Assembly: GCA_025451295.1 (NCBI GenBank)
Contig: JANWKQ010000126.1
Coordinates: 1 to 53,589, forward strand
Length of the DNA stretch: 53,589 bases
Direction: 5' to 3'
Source: Flavobacteriales bacterium
Lineage (GTDB): Bacteria; Bacteroidota; Bacteroidia; CAIKAF01
How positions within the stretch are numbered: the stretch's first letter is position 1; the number at the start of each line of letters is the position of its first letter. Positions 16,820 through 26,068 of the stretch are shown here, one piece after another. Made by a program: the position numbers and the translations under genes. A model generated the notes under the pieces. The model made no database searches, was not told where the DNA came from, and saw nothing but the letters and a program-made list of their open reading frames with translations.

Positions 16820-18334
16820 ATGACATTGCGCTACATTTTAGTTATTTTAAGTATTGGCTGTTCCGGTTTTTTGAATGCACAATACTATCGTGTATTTTTT
16901 TCCGATAAGGGAGAAAACATTGGTGCAGATTTTTATCAGACCCCCGTTCCTGTAAGGTATATTGATGAGGTAAAGCTGCACTGCGACTCAGTTTGGATGA
17001 TCTCCAACTGGCTTAACTATGCACTCATCGAATCAGAAAAAGATATCTCGACATTGCAGCAACTTCCCTTTGTAGATCATGTGGAGAAAATACATTCAAC
17101 ACAATCTGTATCGTTACAGTTAAACGAGTATTCATGGTTAGAAAAAGATTCCCTGGATCCGGTTGAACTGGATGAGCACCGGCAATGGCAATTGGACACA
17201 CTTGGTTATTCTTTTTTCCGGGGAAAAAATATAAGAGGGAAGGGTATTGTTGTGGCAATCATCGATGCAGGTTTTACCAAAGCTGATGAAAGCAATGCGT
17301 TCAAGGAGATTTTTGCTACCAACCGTGTTTTAAAGACCTGGGATTTTCTGGATAATGATACAAACGTGTATCACGGCTCAACCCACGGAACCTCTGTCTG
17401 GGGCTGCATAGCTGGTACCTTGGATGGAAAGTCAACCGGACTTGCCACCGAAGCTTCGTTTATTTTATTAAGAAGCGAAGATCAGCAAACCGAGACGATG
17501 GCCGATGAAGATCGATGGATACAGGCCATCGAAAAAGCCTATGAATGGGGAGCTGATATCGACAACAGTTCTGTGGGGTTTACTGATGTATTGCATAGCC
17601 GCGACCAGGTGAATGGCCAATCATTGATCTCCCAGGCGGCGGAGATTGCAACACAGAAAGGAATGCTGGTGGTGGTTGCCGGAGGAAATGAACTGGTTAC
17701 GATCTGGCGAACATTAGCTATACCGGCAGATGCGGAAGGTGTGATTGCAGTAGGAGCCATTGATCGGCATGGATATCAAACTTATTTCAGTTCGGTAGGC
17801 CCCACAGCTGATGGTCGTGCCAAGCCTGATGTGGTGGCGCCGGGGACCTGTGCGATCGTAAAAGGGAATGACCTGGTTTTGGGTAACGGCACTTCCTTCG
17901 CAGCACCTTTGGTTACCGGATATTTAGCTTGTATGATGGAATTAAAAGGCAAAAAGAATTTTATAAAAGACAGCCTTAAATATTATGGAGGATTGTATCC
18001 ATATTTCGATTATGTATTTGGTTATGGTGTACCGGGAATAGTAGCCAGGGATTCGAGTCTCGGTTATTCTTATGGACTGAATAAAGAACTTCGTAATTTT
18101 CATATCGCCGGAAGCGAAGTAGCAGCTCAGGATGAGGTTTGCTTTAATATCCGGTTGAAAATTGTGGGAGAAGATGGAAAAATAAAATTTTCAAGATATT
18201 ATAAGAAGATCACCGGTGGAAAATTAAAAGTACCGATAGGTGCTAAACAGCCTTTTAATTATACCAAGTATTACGATGAACAACCCACAGACAAGTGGTG
18301 CATCTGGTGGGACGGCCAGTATTTTGAATTTTAA
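16820..18334 (+). CDS. Subtilisin-like S8 serine protease, exported
   Basis: 504 residues with signal peptide (1-20, ending FLNAQ). A prodomain-like region (21-125) precedes the S8 core with Asp149 (VAIIDAGF), His189 (HGTSVWG), oxyanion Asn290 (AGGNE) and Ser359 (NGTSFAAP), a complete catalytic set. After the core (about 130-400) is a C-terminal region of about 100 residues rich in Tyr, Trp and Lys, ending DGQYFEF, with no T9SS sorting domain. This form is therefore probably periplasmic or surface-anchored by another route. It resembles the Bacteroidota group of subtilases located beside T9SS proteases. The neighbouring gene is a gingipain-like protease 146 bases downstream. Confidence 0.92.
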   Translation: MTLRYILVILSIGCSGFLNAQYYRVFFSDKGENIGADFYQTPVPVRYIDEVKLHCDSVWMISNWLNYALIESEKDISTLQQLPFVDHVEKIHSTQSVSLQLNEYSWLEKDSLDPVELDEHRQWQLDTLGYSFFRGKNIRGKGIVVAIIDAGFTKADESNAFKEIFATNRVLKTWDFLDNDTNVYHGSTHGTSVWGCIAGTLDGKSTGLATEASFILLRSEDQQTETMADEDRWIQAIEKAYEWGADIDNSSVGFTDVLHSRDQVNGQSLISQAAEIATQKGMLVVVAGGNELVTIWRTLAIPADAEGVIAVGAIDRHGYQTYFSSVGPTADGRAKPDVVAPGTCAIVKGNDLVLGNGTSFAAPLVTGYLACMMELKGKKNFIKDSLKYYGGLYPYFDYVFGYGVPGIVARDSSLGYSYGLNKELRNFHIAGSEVAAQDEVCFNIRLKIVGEDGKIKFSRYYKKITGGKLKVPIGAKQPFNYTKYYDEQPTDKWCIWWDGQYFEF

Positions 18335-18362
18335 GTTGGACCTGGCTGCTAGGCAATATGAG

Positions 18363-18378
18363 GGCCAACGTCTTGGCC
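18363..18378. other. Perfect GGCCAA/TTGGCC hairpin between the two protease genes
   Basis: Six-base perfect arms GGCCAA (18363-18368) and TTGGCC (18373-18378) with a CGTC loop, 29 bases after the subtilase stop. There is no T-run, so it may be an RNA-end or stability hairpin instead of an intrinsic terminator. A second inverted repeat, AACCAGT (18404-18410) / ACTGGTT (18472-18478), frames the leader of the next gene, and TATCTTTA (18453-18460) is a one-mismatch -7 box for it. Confidence 0.45.
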
Positions 18379-18480
18379 ATTAAATACATGAGATTTGTTG
18401 AAAAACCAGTGTTAAATTTAAAAGGGCGGGTGAATTCCTCATTTACTATCCATATCTTTATATATCTAAAAACTGGTTCA

Positions 18481-20742
18481 ATGAAAAAACTCCTACTTAT
18501 TTTTTCAATTGGTTGTTGTACAACACTCTTTTCACAAAACTTTATCGTTCAGAATTCTCAGGAAACGAATTTTAAGTTTCTTTCCGGTGATGAATATGAA
18601 TCTGAAATCGAATTTAATGTGGGAGATATTTCCTATCTGGTAGTGAATACTCCCAACGGACCCGCTTATGCGATTTCCACACCCGATGGTACTCCTATCC
18701 TGGAAGCCGGTTATCCTGATCTTCCTAAGATGAATGCATCCATTATTGTTCCTGATGATGAAGCAATGCAGATCCAGGTTGTATCGGCGGAATATACTGA
18801 CTATCCAAATATAGATGTGGCTCCGTCAAAAGGAACCCTCTCCAGAGTATTTGATCCGGCATCAGTTCCATTCGCCTATGCAGATGTTTACAATCATGAT
18901 GTTTTTTACCCGTTCGATCTGGCTCATCTGAATCATCCTTATATACTTAGAGATTTCAGAGCACAAACGATTACTGTAAATCCTGTTCAGTACAATTCAG
19001 CTACCCGTACCCTGAGAGTTTACACCAAGATCAAACTCGCCATTTCAGTTTCGAATGCTGAACCCGAAAATATATTGGTAAGAAACCCGAATGCTATTTC
19101 AACGGAACAAGAATTCAGCGGATTGTATGGCAATCGTTTTCTCAACTATAATAATACATCACGATACTCGGCCGTAAACGACAATGGTAGTATGCTTATC
19201 ATTTCATATCCTACTTTTGAAGCTGCGATGCAACCTTTCGTGGATTGGAAAATTCAGCGTGGAATGAAAACGGTAATGGTCAATACTACGACCACCGGTT
19301 CTACCACTGCTGCTATCAAAAGCTATATTCAAACTTATTATACCGCAAATCCTGATCTGAAATATGTTTTGTTTGTGGGTGATGATGCGCAAATCCCGGC
19401 AGCTCAGCCAGGGGTTAATAGCATAGCCGGACCCTCTGATAATTTTTACGGTTATCTTTCCGGTAATGATCACTATCCGGAAATTTTTGTTGGAAGATTT
19501 TCTGCAACGACTGTAGCACATGTAAATACGCAGGTTCAGCGCAGTATTGAATATGAAAAAACTCCTGTAGTACAGGCATCTTTTGGTAAGTCTGTTCATA
19601 TTGGATCAGATCAGGGACCTGGTGACGATGGTGAAATGGATTTTCAACATCAGAGAAATCTTCGTTCCATGTTACTTGGATATACATATTCGTTGGGAGA
19701 TGAATTTTATGATGGAAGCCAGGGAGGTGTGGATGCACCTGGTAATCCTGGACCCATGGATGTTGCCAATGCCTTGGATGCAGGAAGAGGTGTAATGTTA
19801 TACACAGGCCATGGTTCTACCTATGCTTGCAGTACCAGTGGATTCAGTACTTCTGAAGTACCTAATTTACAAAATGCCGGTATGTTACCATTCATCTGGT
19901 CAGTGGCCTGTGTAAATGGTGAATTTACCACAGCTACCTGTTTGGCAGAAGTTTGTTTGAGAAGTGCGAATGGTTCAGGTCAACCTATTGGTGCGATTGG
20001 TACCATGATGAGCACGATCAATCAATATTGGAATGAACCTATGGAAGGTCAGGACGAAATGGTGAACCTCTTAACAACGGTTGTAGTTGGATACGATAAA
20101 AAAACTTTTGGTGCATTATCCATGAATGGATGTATGCAAATGAATGATGCTTACGGTTCTTCAGGAATGGATATGACGGATACCTGGACTTGTTTTGGAG
20201 ATCCTTCATTAATGGTGAGAACTACCACACCAATGGCATTAACAGCTTCACATGTAACCGCTGACGTACCAGGTATTACCTCAGTCGTAGTTACCTGTAA
20301 TGTAGAGGGTGGATTTGTAGCTTTAACCAGGAACAATATTATTCTGGGTACCGGAACTGTTTCAGGTGGAAATGCAACTGTTACTATTCCAGCTGCAGCC
20401 GAAGGTGATGTAATCACCGTAACTGTCACCGCATATAATTATGTTCCCCATGTTGGAACTGTTACCATTACTTCAGCTGCTGCTGGTGTAGATGAGAACA
20501 TGTTACCAGGTGTAAGTATTTATCCAAATCCAACCACCGACTATATTTCTATTCAGACAGTGAATGGAGCAACTGTGGATATGATCAATGTATATGATAT
20601 GAATGGTAAAATGGTATTTACAAGCAATAATACCGTTTCCGGACCCTACTCAATTCCTGCCTCTGACTGGGCAAAAGGAATGTACAACGTCCAGATGACT
20701 TCGGCTGGAAAAACCAGCGTTTACAAAGTAATGTTGAAATAG
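18481..20742 (+). CDS. Gingipain-type C25 cysteine peptidase with T9SS sorting domain
   Basis: 753 residues from the ATG at 18481, which begins a signal peptide (MKKLLLIFSIGCCTTLFSQ); an ORF extension upstream of it has no signal-like start. The order is propeptide (about 20-215), C25 caspase-like catalytic domain (about 235-570), Ig-like domain (580-670) and a type A T9SS C-terminal domain (680-753, starting at the YPNPTTDY motif and ending KTSVYKVMLK). The catalytic dyad is His444 (YTGHGS) and Cys477 (ACVNGEF), 33 residues apart as in RgpB. A secreted, cell-surface-attached protease is expected; P1 specificity cannot be told by eye. A strong terminator follows. Confidence 0.93.
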   Translation: MKKLLLIFSIGCCTTLFSQNFIVQNSQETNFKFLSGDEYESEIEFNVGDISYLVVNTPNGPAYAISTPDGTPILEAGYPDLPKMNASIIVPDDEAMQIQVVSAEYTDYPNIDVAPSKGTLSRVFDPASVPFAYADVYNHDVFYPFDLAHLNHPYILRDFRAQTITVNPVQYNSATRTLRVYTKIKLAISVSNAEPENILVRNPNAISTEQEFSGLYGNRFLNYNNTSRYSAVNDNGSMLIISYPTFEAAMQPFVDWKIQRGMKTVMVNTTTTGSTTAAIKSYIQTYYTANPDLKYVLFVGDDAQIPAAQPGVNSIAGPSDNFYGYLSGNDHYPEIFVGRFSATTVAHVNTQVQRSIEYEKTPVVQASFGKSVHIGSDQGPGDDGEMDFQHQRNLRSMLLGYTYSLGDEFYDGSQGGVDAPGNPGPMDVANALDAGRGVMLYTGHGSTYACSTSGFSTSEVPNLQNAGMLPFIWSVACVNGEFTTATCLAEVCLRSANGSGQPIGAIGTMMSTINQYWNEPMEGQDEMVNLLTTVVVGYDKKTFGALSMNGCMQMNDAYGSSGMDMTDTWTCFGDPSLMVRTTTPMALTASHVTADVPGITSVVVTCNVEGGFVALTRNNIILGTGTVSGGNATVTIPAAAEGDVITVTVTAYNYVPHVGTVTITSAAAGVDENMLPGVSIYPNPTTDYISIQTVNGATVDMINVYDMNGKMVFTSNNTVSGPYSIPASDWAKGMYNVQMTSAGKTSVYKVMLK

Positions 20743-20764
20743 AAAATAATTTTTATAAATGAGA

Positions 20765-20793
20765 GGACGCATAATTCTGCGTCCTTTTTTTTT
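20765..20793 (+). terminator. Rho-independent terminator of the C25 protease gene
   Basis: Perfect seven-base stem GGACGCA (20765-20771) / TGCGTCC (20778-20784), six-base loop, then nine T residues. It is 23 bases after the stop codon and separates this gene from the convergent DUF2797 gene. Confidence 0.93.
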
Positions 20794-20818
20794 GAAAAAT
20801 AGAATAGAGATGGTAGAT

Positions 20819-21622
20819 TTAATTCTCCCACTTCAGGGTGACATAATATCCCGAATGACTTCTCAAATTCATCACATCCCCATTTTCGAAAAGAAGATAT
20901 TGACCTTTAATACCTTTTAACACCCCTGTTACAGTGGGTGATTTATCCAGATTGGTTGAATTTATTTTTTCAAGGGCCAAACCAATCGGGTATTCTATTT
21001 TAACCACTTCATCCTCTTCCAATACATATGCCTTTAATTCTTCGGGAAGTAAATCTTTGGCCTTTTGTTTTTCTGCGATGAGATCGGCATCCATTCTTAC
21101 ATCTTTCAGCATTTGCTGCCAATTGGTTTTATCACTCAGATATTTTTTTAATTCCACCTCGATCTGTCCTGCCAGTTTTCTATAGGGAACTTTGGCGAGG
21201 ATAATAGCCTGCCAGGCCCCTTGATCGATCCATCTTGTAGGGATCTGTGTTGATCTGGTGACACCTACTTTTACTCCACCTGATTCTGCCAGGTATATAT
21301 AATGTGTTTGTACATGATGATCATATTCCCATTGCGGATCACGTCCTTTACCTAAATGGCCTTCACAAACTTCGGGTCTCAAAATGCAATCTGAATTTTC
21401 GGCAGATTCGCTGAAGCATTTAAAACAAAATCCCTGTCCAAATGCTTTTTTGGTGAGCTTGCCACAGCTAATGCAGTTGATGCGACCTGTAAATATGAGT
21501 TGAATGTTTTTTCCGATCAGCTCATTCATGGGAATTTTTTCCTCCTGCAGATCCAAAAAATATTGAACAGGAGCAGTTCCCACTGTACTCATTTTTTCTA
21601 TATTTCCTTCGAAAGCAGGCAT
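20819..21622 (-). CDS. DUF2797 family protein (zinc-ribbon plus GIY-YIG-like)
   Basis: 267 residues, cytoplasmic, no signal. Cys-rich segment CISCGKLTKKAFGQGFC (about 56-72) with CFKC downstream is a zinc-ribbon-like knuckle. It is followed by a core THYIYLAESGGVKVGVTR whose YIYL...GVTR pattern resembles the beginning of GIY-YIG/T5orf172 nuclease folds, and WIDQGAWQA with later Glu and Lys residues. This is the DUF2797 family, of unknown function and widespread in Bacteroidota and Proteobacteria. A nuclease-like activity is possible but unproven. It is transcribed alone, convergent to the C25 protease. Confidence 0.8.
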   Translation of the reverse strand: MPAFEGNIEKMSTVGTAPVQYFLDLQEEKIPMNELIGKNIQLIFTGRINCISCGKLTKKAFGQGFCFKCFSESAENSDCILRPEVCEGHLGKGRDPQWEYDHHVQTHYIYLAESGGVKVGVTRSTQIPTRWIDQGAWQAIILAKVPYRKLAGQIEVELKKYLSDKTNWQQMLKDVRMDADLIAEKQKAKDLLPEELKAYVLEEDEVVKIEYPIGLALEKINSTNLDKSPTVTGVLKGIKGQYLLFENGDVMNLRSHSGYYVTLKWEN

Positions 21623-21700
21623 GGATAATTTTTACGTAAATATACAGGATTTTAAAACAGTCAGGATGAACCTGGCAATTGATGTGAGAAATTTTTGGTA

Positions 21701-22075
21701 TTAGAATGAGCTCATTTTGGGAGCAATCACTATATATAATTTGAAGGTACGTGATGCACCCTCAAAATCAATTTTCACCAGATAGAGTCCTGTACTTGCT
21801 TCTTCTCCATCGTCTTTTTTCAAATCCCAGTCCCAGTATCCACGGTCATCCACGGTCGCCATTCTAATTAATACGTTGTTGAGGGTGAATATTTGTACGG
21901 TTACAGGCTTATAAGGAAGATTATTGATCCGCACAAAATGATCCCCGCTTTCACCATCATAATAAGGATTTGGATCAGCCTTTACCAATTCAAGTTGCAT
22001 CAACGGAGTCTGCGCATGAAGAAACCCGAATCCTGCGATCCATATGCAGAGGGTGATAAGGATTTTCTTTTGCAT
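21701..22075 (-). CDS. Small exported FlgD/T9SS-tail-like beta protein
   Basis: 124 residues with signal peptide (1-21, GFLHAQ). The mature 100 residues consist almost only of one immunoglobulin-like unit. PVTVQIFTLNNVLIRMATVDDRGYWDWDLKKDDGEEASTGLYLVKIDF has the spacing of FlgD-Ig and of the T9SS sorting tail (N-rich strand, DxxG turn, TGLYLV), preceded by a DPNPYYDG motif like the NPNP motif of sorting domains. It is a sorting-domain-like unit without cargo. It could be an accessory protein of a T9SS machine or a truncated cargo. Transcribed leftward, possibly from a start between it and the 22227 gene. Confidence 0.65.
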   Translation of the reverse strand: MQKKILITLCIWIAGFGFLHAQTPLMQLELVKADPNPYYDGESGDHFVRINNLPYKPVTVQIFTLNNVLIRMATVDDRGYWDWDLKKDDGEEASTGLYLVKIDFEGASRTFKLYIVIAPKMSSF

Positions 22076-22143
22076 GTGTAAATCTATCCTTTACCGGATA
22101 AAATTCCAAAGACTTAATTTTTGATTTATCGCCACCAATAAAT

Positions 22144-22175
22144 AAAAAAGCTGCCCAGTTGGTTCAAGGCAGCTT
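22144..22175 (-). terminator. Rho-independent terminator of the 22227 gene
   Basis: Perfect eight-base stem AAGCTGCC (22148-22155) / GGCAGCTT (22168-22175) with a 12-base loop. Read on the minus strand it ends in six T. It lies 51 bases beyond the stop of the leftward gene. Confidence 0.9.
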
Positions 22176-22226
22176 CTTTTATGTGAATGGGTCCTACCGG
22201 CTTAACCTCCGGTTGATCCAGATTGG

Positions 22227-23063
22227 TTAGGAATTAATAAATAATTTTCTGCTGAATTGCTGGGTAGCCGTTTTAATATTCAGGATATACAGTCCACCGT
22301 TTAATGAGGTTACCGGAAGCATATATGAATTCTGGAAATAAGTAACCGAAGTGGCCACTACTTTTCCTGACAGATCCAGCAACTCGATCGTGGCTTCTTC
22401 ATTCAATTCAGTGGTAGTATTGATCTGGATGTTTCCAGGTGTAGTGATGATATTCAATCCTACGTTTGATTCATCTTCAATAGAAGCAGTTTCAAGCACT
22501 TTGAATTGAAGGTCATCAAAAACAAATTTCATCGGCATATCTCCACCCATTGGATTTTCATAACCATGAATAGAAATAGTATGATTGCCTGCATCAATGT
22601 GACCAAGTGGCAATATGATCTGCTCATAAGTTGCTGATGAATTCACTATATAATGCGGATTGATTGACCAGATTACAGTTCCATCCAGAGAAATGGAGAT
22701 TTCGCTGCCTGGATCAACACTTGGACTGATATAGCGTACATAAAAATCTAATTTAGCATGACCTGCGGTTCCTACAAAAAACTCCTGGGCAATTTCTCCT
22801 TCATATAATCCAGCGGGATCCTGATAACCTCCGATATAAGCAAAGTACATTCCGCTGTTGGCGACAATATTTTGCTTGTCAAAAAATGGTTCATTTTGGT
22901 TGGCGATGATCGCGTTACCCGTATTGGTCTGACTTACCCATCCAATACTTTGCCAGTTGGTGGTTTCAAAATCATAGTTATTAAGCAATGAATTTGAGCT
23001 TTGAGAGTGTATGGTTGCTGTTAAGACAACAAACAAGCTGAGTAGGGTAGTCGTTTTAATCAC
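22227..23063 (-). CDS. Secreted protein with jelly-roll domain and T9SS sorting tail
   Basis: 278 residues from a GTG start at 23063 (MIKTTTLLSLFVVLTATIHSQ); no ATG is available near, and the GTG gives a clean signal peptide. Residues about 25-195 form a beta-rich domain beginning NNYDFET and containing NWQSIGW, YFAYIGGYQDP and GNHTISIHGYEN, which looks like a carbohydrate-binding-module or MAM/jelly-roll fold. Residues 205-278 are a type A T9SS C-terminal domain (LNIITTPGNIQI ... LNGGLYILNIKT ... KLFINS). Probably a surface-displayed binding or adhesive protein, with no catalytic residues recognised. A Bacteroidota-type promoter lies directly upstream. Confidence 0.8.
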   Translation of the reverse strand: MIKTTTLLSLFVVLTATIHSQSSNSLLNNYDFETTNWQSIGWVSQTNTGNAIIANQNEPFFDKQNIVANSGMYFAYIGGYQDPAGLYEGEIAQEFFVGTAGHAKLDFYVRYISPSVDPGSEISISLDGTVIWSINPHYIVNSSATYEQIILPLGHIDAGNHTISIHGYENPMGGDMPMKFVFDDLQFKVLETASIEDESNVGLNIITTPGNIQINTTTELNEEATIELLDLSGKVVATSVTYFQNSYMLPVTSLNGGLYILNIKTATQQFSRKLFINS

Positions 23064-23087
23064 TTTTTAATTTTTTTAAATTTCGGG

Positions 23088-23118
23088 CAAAGGTGGGGTT
23101 TATTATTTCCAATAGCAA
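23088..23118 (-). promoter_or_regulatory. Promoter of the secreted jelly-roll protein
   Basis: On the minus strand TTG (23118-23116) and CACCTTTG (23095-23088) are 20 bases apart, matching -33/-7 of the Bacteroidota sigma factor with one mismatch in the -7 box. The -7 box lies 24 bases before the GTG start. Confidence 0.5.
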
Positions 23119-23172
23119 CCTGGACCTAGTATTGGATCATTATGAATTAGTATTAAACCTACTAAACCGATA

Positions 23173-24027
23173 TTAGGTGGATTTTGACCTGGCGATTTGC
23201 CGGGTATAAATAAAATTGAGAATTATGCCAAAAACGATGAGAATCATACCAACTATGCTGAGAATTGGATAGGTCTCATGAAAAATAAAGTAACCCAGCA
23301 ACAAGGAAAAGAGGATCCCGGCATACTGAAGATTCACAATTCCTCCGGCTTTTTCCTGTTGTAAGGCAATGGTCATAAAGGTCTGACCTAACTGGGCGAA
23401 AGCTCCGCTTAAAAGCAGGTACACGAGTTCCCGGGTAGTTGGGATCATAAAATCAAAGCAGGCTCCGATCAGAACAAATGGAAAAGCCACCAGTGGAAAA
23501 TAAAATACCACCACCATAGGATGTTCGCTTGAACCGGTTTTACGGATCATATTATACGCCAGACCTGAAAAAAAGGCAGACGTAATGCCTGCAGCCAACG
23601 CCAGTAAACTTATCCGCGGATCAAACCGGGTGATAAAAATCACCCCAATAAATGAAATCAGAAAAAAAAGATACTGTGTTAACCGGGTTTTTTCTTTAAC
23701 AATAAAGGTGGCAAGGATGATTGTAAAAATGGGAGACAAATATTGGATGGTTACGGCACCTGCCAATGGGATCCTTTGTAATGAGTAAAAAAACGCGGTA
23801 AGACTGATCATGCCGAAAAGACCACGCAGAATGAGAGCCTTTTTATTGTTACCCCAGATGGGTTGTTTGATGATCTTTAGATGTGTATAGCTGGCAACCA
23901 ATGATACGGCACATCTGGCCAAAACAATTTCCATTAAAGGAAAATGGGACAAGGATTTTACACAAACATTCATGAGGGCAAAAAAGAACGTGGAAATGAC
24001 CAGGTATTTTGCCCCTTTAGAGATCAT
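23173..24027 (-). CDS. DMT superfamily transporter (EamA family)
   Basis: 284 residues, ten predicted TM helices in two homologous EamA halves (about 1-135 and 140-280), with the internal-repeat motifs ...FFALMNVCVKSLSH and RKTGSSEHPMVVVFY. Family members export amino acids, metabolites or drugs; the substrate is unknown. It has no obvious operon partner: 46 bases separate it from the glycosyltransferase gene to the right, which is transcribed in the same direction and could be upstream of it in a shared transcript. A second EamA protein lies at 45610-46515. Confidence 0.85.
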   Translation of the reverse strand: MISKGAKYLVISTFFFALMNVCVKSLSHFPLMEIVLARCAVSLVASYTHLKIIKQPIWGNNKKALILRGLFGMISLTAFFYSLQRIPLAGAVTIQYLSPIFTIILATFIVKEKTRLTQYLFFLISFIGVIFITRFDPRISLLALAAGITSAFFSGLAYNMIRKTGSSEHPMVVVFYFPLVAFPFVLIGACFDFMIPTTRELVYLLLSGAFAQLGQTFMTIALQQEKAGGIVNLQYAGILFSLLLGYFIFHETYPILSIVGMILIVFGIILNFIYTRQIARSKST

Positions 24028-24073
24028 CTGTAAATAGATGCGGGGTTGTTAAATGAAATGCAGATGTATTGCA

Positions 24074-25990
24074 TTATTTTTTTGTTTTAGCAGTTGGTGC
24101 CGATTTTTGTGGTGGTTTTTTTCTTGCATCCACTTTAGCCTTAATAAACCTGGCTGTTTCGAGTATTCCTAACGCAATCACTAAAGAATAGAGTGGAAAT
24201 ATCGGGGTCATATATCGGGGCCAGTCCTGCCATACAAAGTCGACATTTCCGTAGACAATAAAAATAAAGCTCACTAATAAAATACCATAGGTATAGAATT
24301 GTTTTTTCTCTTTCCATTGTTTCCAGGCAAGCACCATGCAGAATATAAGTCCCAGAACAGCCATCAATCCATCCAGGAAATTATATTTTACTTTTATGAG
24401 ACTACCAAACGTGCCATAAAAACGATCCGGTGCTTCCGGATCTACCCAGGCGATCCTTTTTAAAACAAGACTAAAAGCACTTGGCCAGTTATGCTTTACA
24501 TCTACCCAATTCACAAAAACAGTTTTGGGTTGAAAATTGGGACTCAGTTTTATGAGATCTTTTTCCATTTTTGTTACATCCCTTACATACTTGTCGGATC
24601 GTTTCAAATGAAATTGATCTTCACTGAGTGAATTGTTTCTTACTTCATCATTATAATTTTTTCCAATCTGGTTCAGCTGGTTATACACATTCATCAGCGC
24701 TTGCTGGTCAATACCCGGTTGTTTTGAAATAGTCATGATCTCAGCATTGACTGCTTTTAACCGGTCGGTGATCTGGTTACTCGTAAATATTCTGGCCCTC
24801 CGGTCGAAATAATCATCAATGGAGGCCCGCATCGCAGCAATTTTTTGTTTGGGTTGACCTTGCACCTGTGGATTCAACCTGATGAAAATGAAAAGTGCAA
24901 TGATACCAGTAAGCGCCCCAGCTACAATCGTTTTTAAAAGGGGTGTAAATCTTTCAACGGGTTTTAAATTTTTTAATTTCCATCCTTTAAACAATGCGAT
25001 CAGACAAAGGATGGCAAAAATCGCGGCTTCGGTAAGGATTACCATACCTGCATTTAATTTACTGCTGAGGGCAAATGCGGAGACTATTCCGGATCCAACT
25101 CCCCAAAGAATAATTTTCCACCATTTATCATTCTTCAAAATGGATTTGATGGTCCACATCATCATTAAAAATGCGATGGCAGAAAAGCAGACAGCGAATG
25201 AATCAAGGCCCACCATACAATTGATTACGATAAAAGTTTTGTTGAGGGTGAGCCAGGTGCCGGCTAAAAAACCTACCCAGAAATTAAAGAACAACCAACC
25301 TGTTAAAAATACGGCTGCGATCGTAAAGATTGTCATGATAGCGTTGGGCTGTCGTGCAAGCCGTTCATATTCTATCGGTGCATAAGAATAAGGTGCCGGG
25401 GATGGACTCGTCGAGGGTTCATATTTACCAGAGTCAGGATTGCTTAGATTGGTAGGCACAACGAATTCAAAATATCCTTTGGGATCAGGTTTTGTTTTTG
25501 CAAAAGTCTGGACCCACCATCCCATAATATATTTTCCAAAGTTAGGGGCTTTCCATCCAAATGTCCACATGGCCCTGTCGAACCATTGAAATTCTTTTCT
25601 GGGAAAAATGGCGGTGTCATATTGAACAGCCAGCATATACTGACTCTTTTTTGTGTTGATGGTTACCTGGTCCCACGGAAAGTGAATGGTATCCGGCTTA
25701 TATTGAATGCCCATGGCTCCATATACCAGTGAATCACCGGTAAATGCATGTACACCTTTTTGCCAGGCATAGGTTGGGAACCAGTTATCAAGCTCTTTAG
25801 TTGGACGAACATAATTTTTAAAATACATATGATAACTGGATATGGAAGCTGAGGTCCACATTTGTTCATCATAACCATTGGGCTTATTTGTATCAGAAAA
25901 AGGGATCCGCTGAAAACTGCGAATAGATGCAATGATGATGATCACAGCAAACAAACCAATATGCACATATTTATTCTGGAGAAATTTCAT
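24074..25990 (-). CDS. GT39-like phospholipid-carrier-dependent glycosyltransferase (PMT/ArnT type)
   Basis: 638 residues from the ATG at 25990 (MKFLQNKYVHIGLFAVIIIIAS), chosen because a longer reading would overlap the divergent 26069 gene. A long hydrophobic N-terminal half contains the acidic GYDEQMWTSASIS motif in the first extracytoplasmic loop, with the catalytic Asp/Glu of the GT39/GT83 class, and ten or more TM helices. Between TM segments at about 375-515 lies a 130-residue soluble helical stretch rich in Asn, Gln and Arg. Such proteins transfer sugar from undecaprenyl-P-sugar to protein or lipid outside the cell. It ends with a Lys/Pro-rich tail. Acceptor unknown. Confidence 0.82.
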   Translation of the reverse strand: MKFLQNKYVHIGLFAVIIIIASIRSFQRIPFSDTNKPNGYDEQMWTSASISSYHMYFKNYVRPTKELDNWFPTYAWQKGVHAFTGDSLVYGAMGIQYKPDTIHFPWDQVTINTKKSQYMLAVQYDTAIFPRKEFQWFDRAMWTFGWKAPNFGKYIMGWWVQTFAKTKPDPKGYFEFVVPTNLSNPDSGKYEPSTSPSPAPYSYAPIEYERLARQPNAIMTIFTIAAVFLTGWLFFNFWVGFLAGTWLTLNKTFIVINCMVGLDSFAVCFSAIAFLMMMWTIKSILKNDKWWKIILWGVGSGIVSAFALSSKLNAGMVILTEAAIFAILCLIALFKGWKLKNLKPVERFTPLLKTIVAGALTGIIALFIFIRLNPQVQGQPKQKIAAMRASIDDYFDRRARIFTSNQITDRLKAVNAEIMTISKQPGIDQQALMNVYNQLNQIGKNYNDEVRNNSLSEDQFHLKRSDKYVRDVTKMEKDLIKLSPNFQPKTVFVNWVDVKHNWPSAFSLVLKRIAWVDPEAPDRFYGTFGSLIKVKYNFLDGLMAVLGLIFCMVLAWKQWKEKKQFYTYGILLVSFIFIVYGNVDFVWQDWPRYMTPIFPLYSLVIALGILETARFIKAKVDARKKPPQKSAPTAKTKK

Positions 25991-26068
25991 CCTTTCCTGA
26001 TGTAATCCTACAAAAATAAGATAATCTGTTAAAAACCAGTCGGGTATTTTGTTTAATTTTACACTCCA

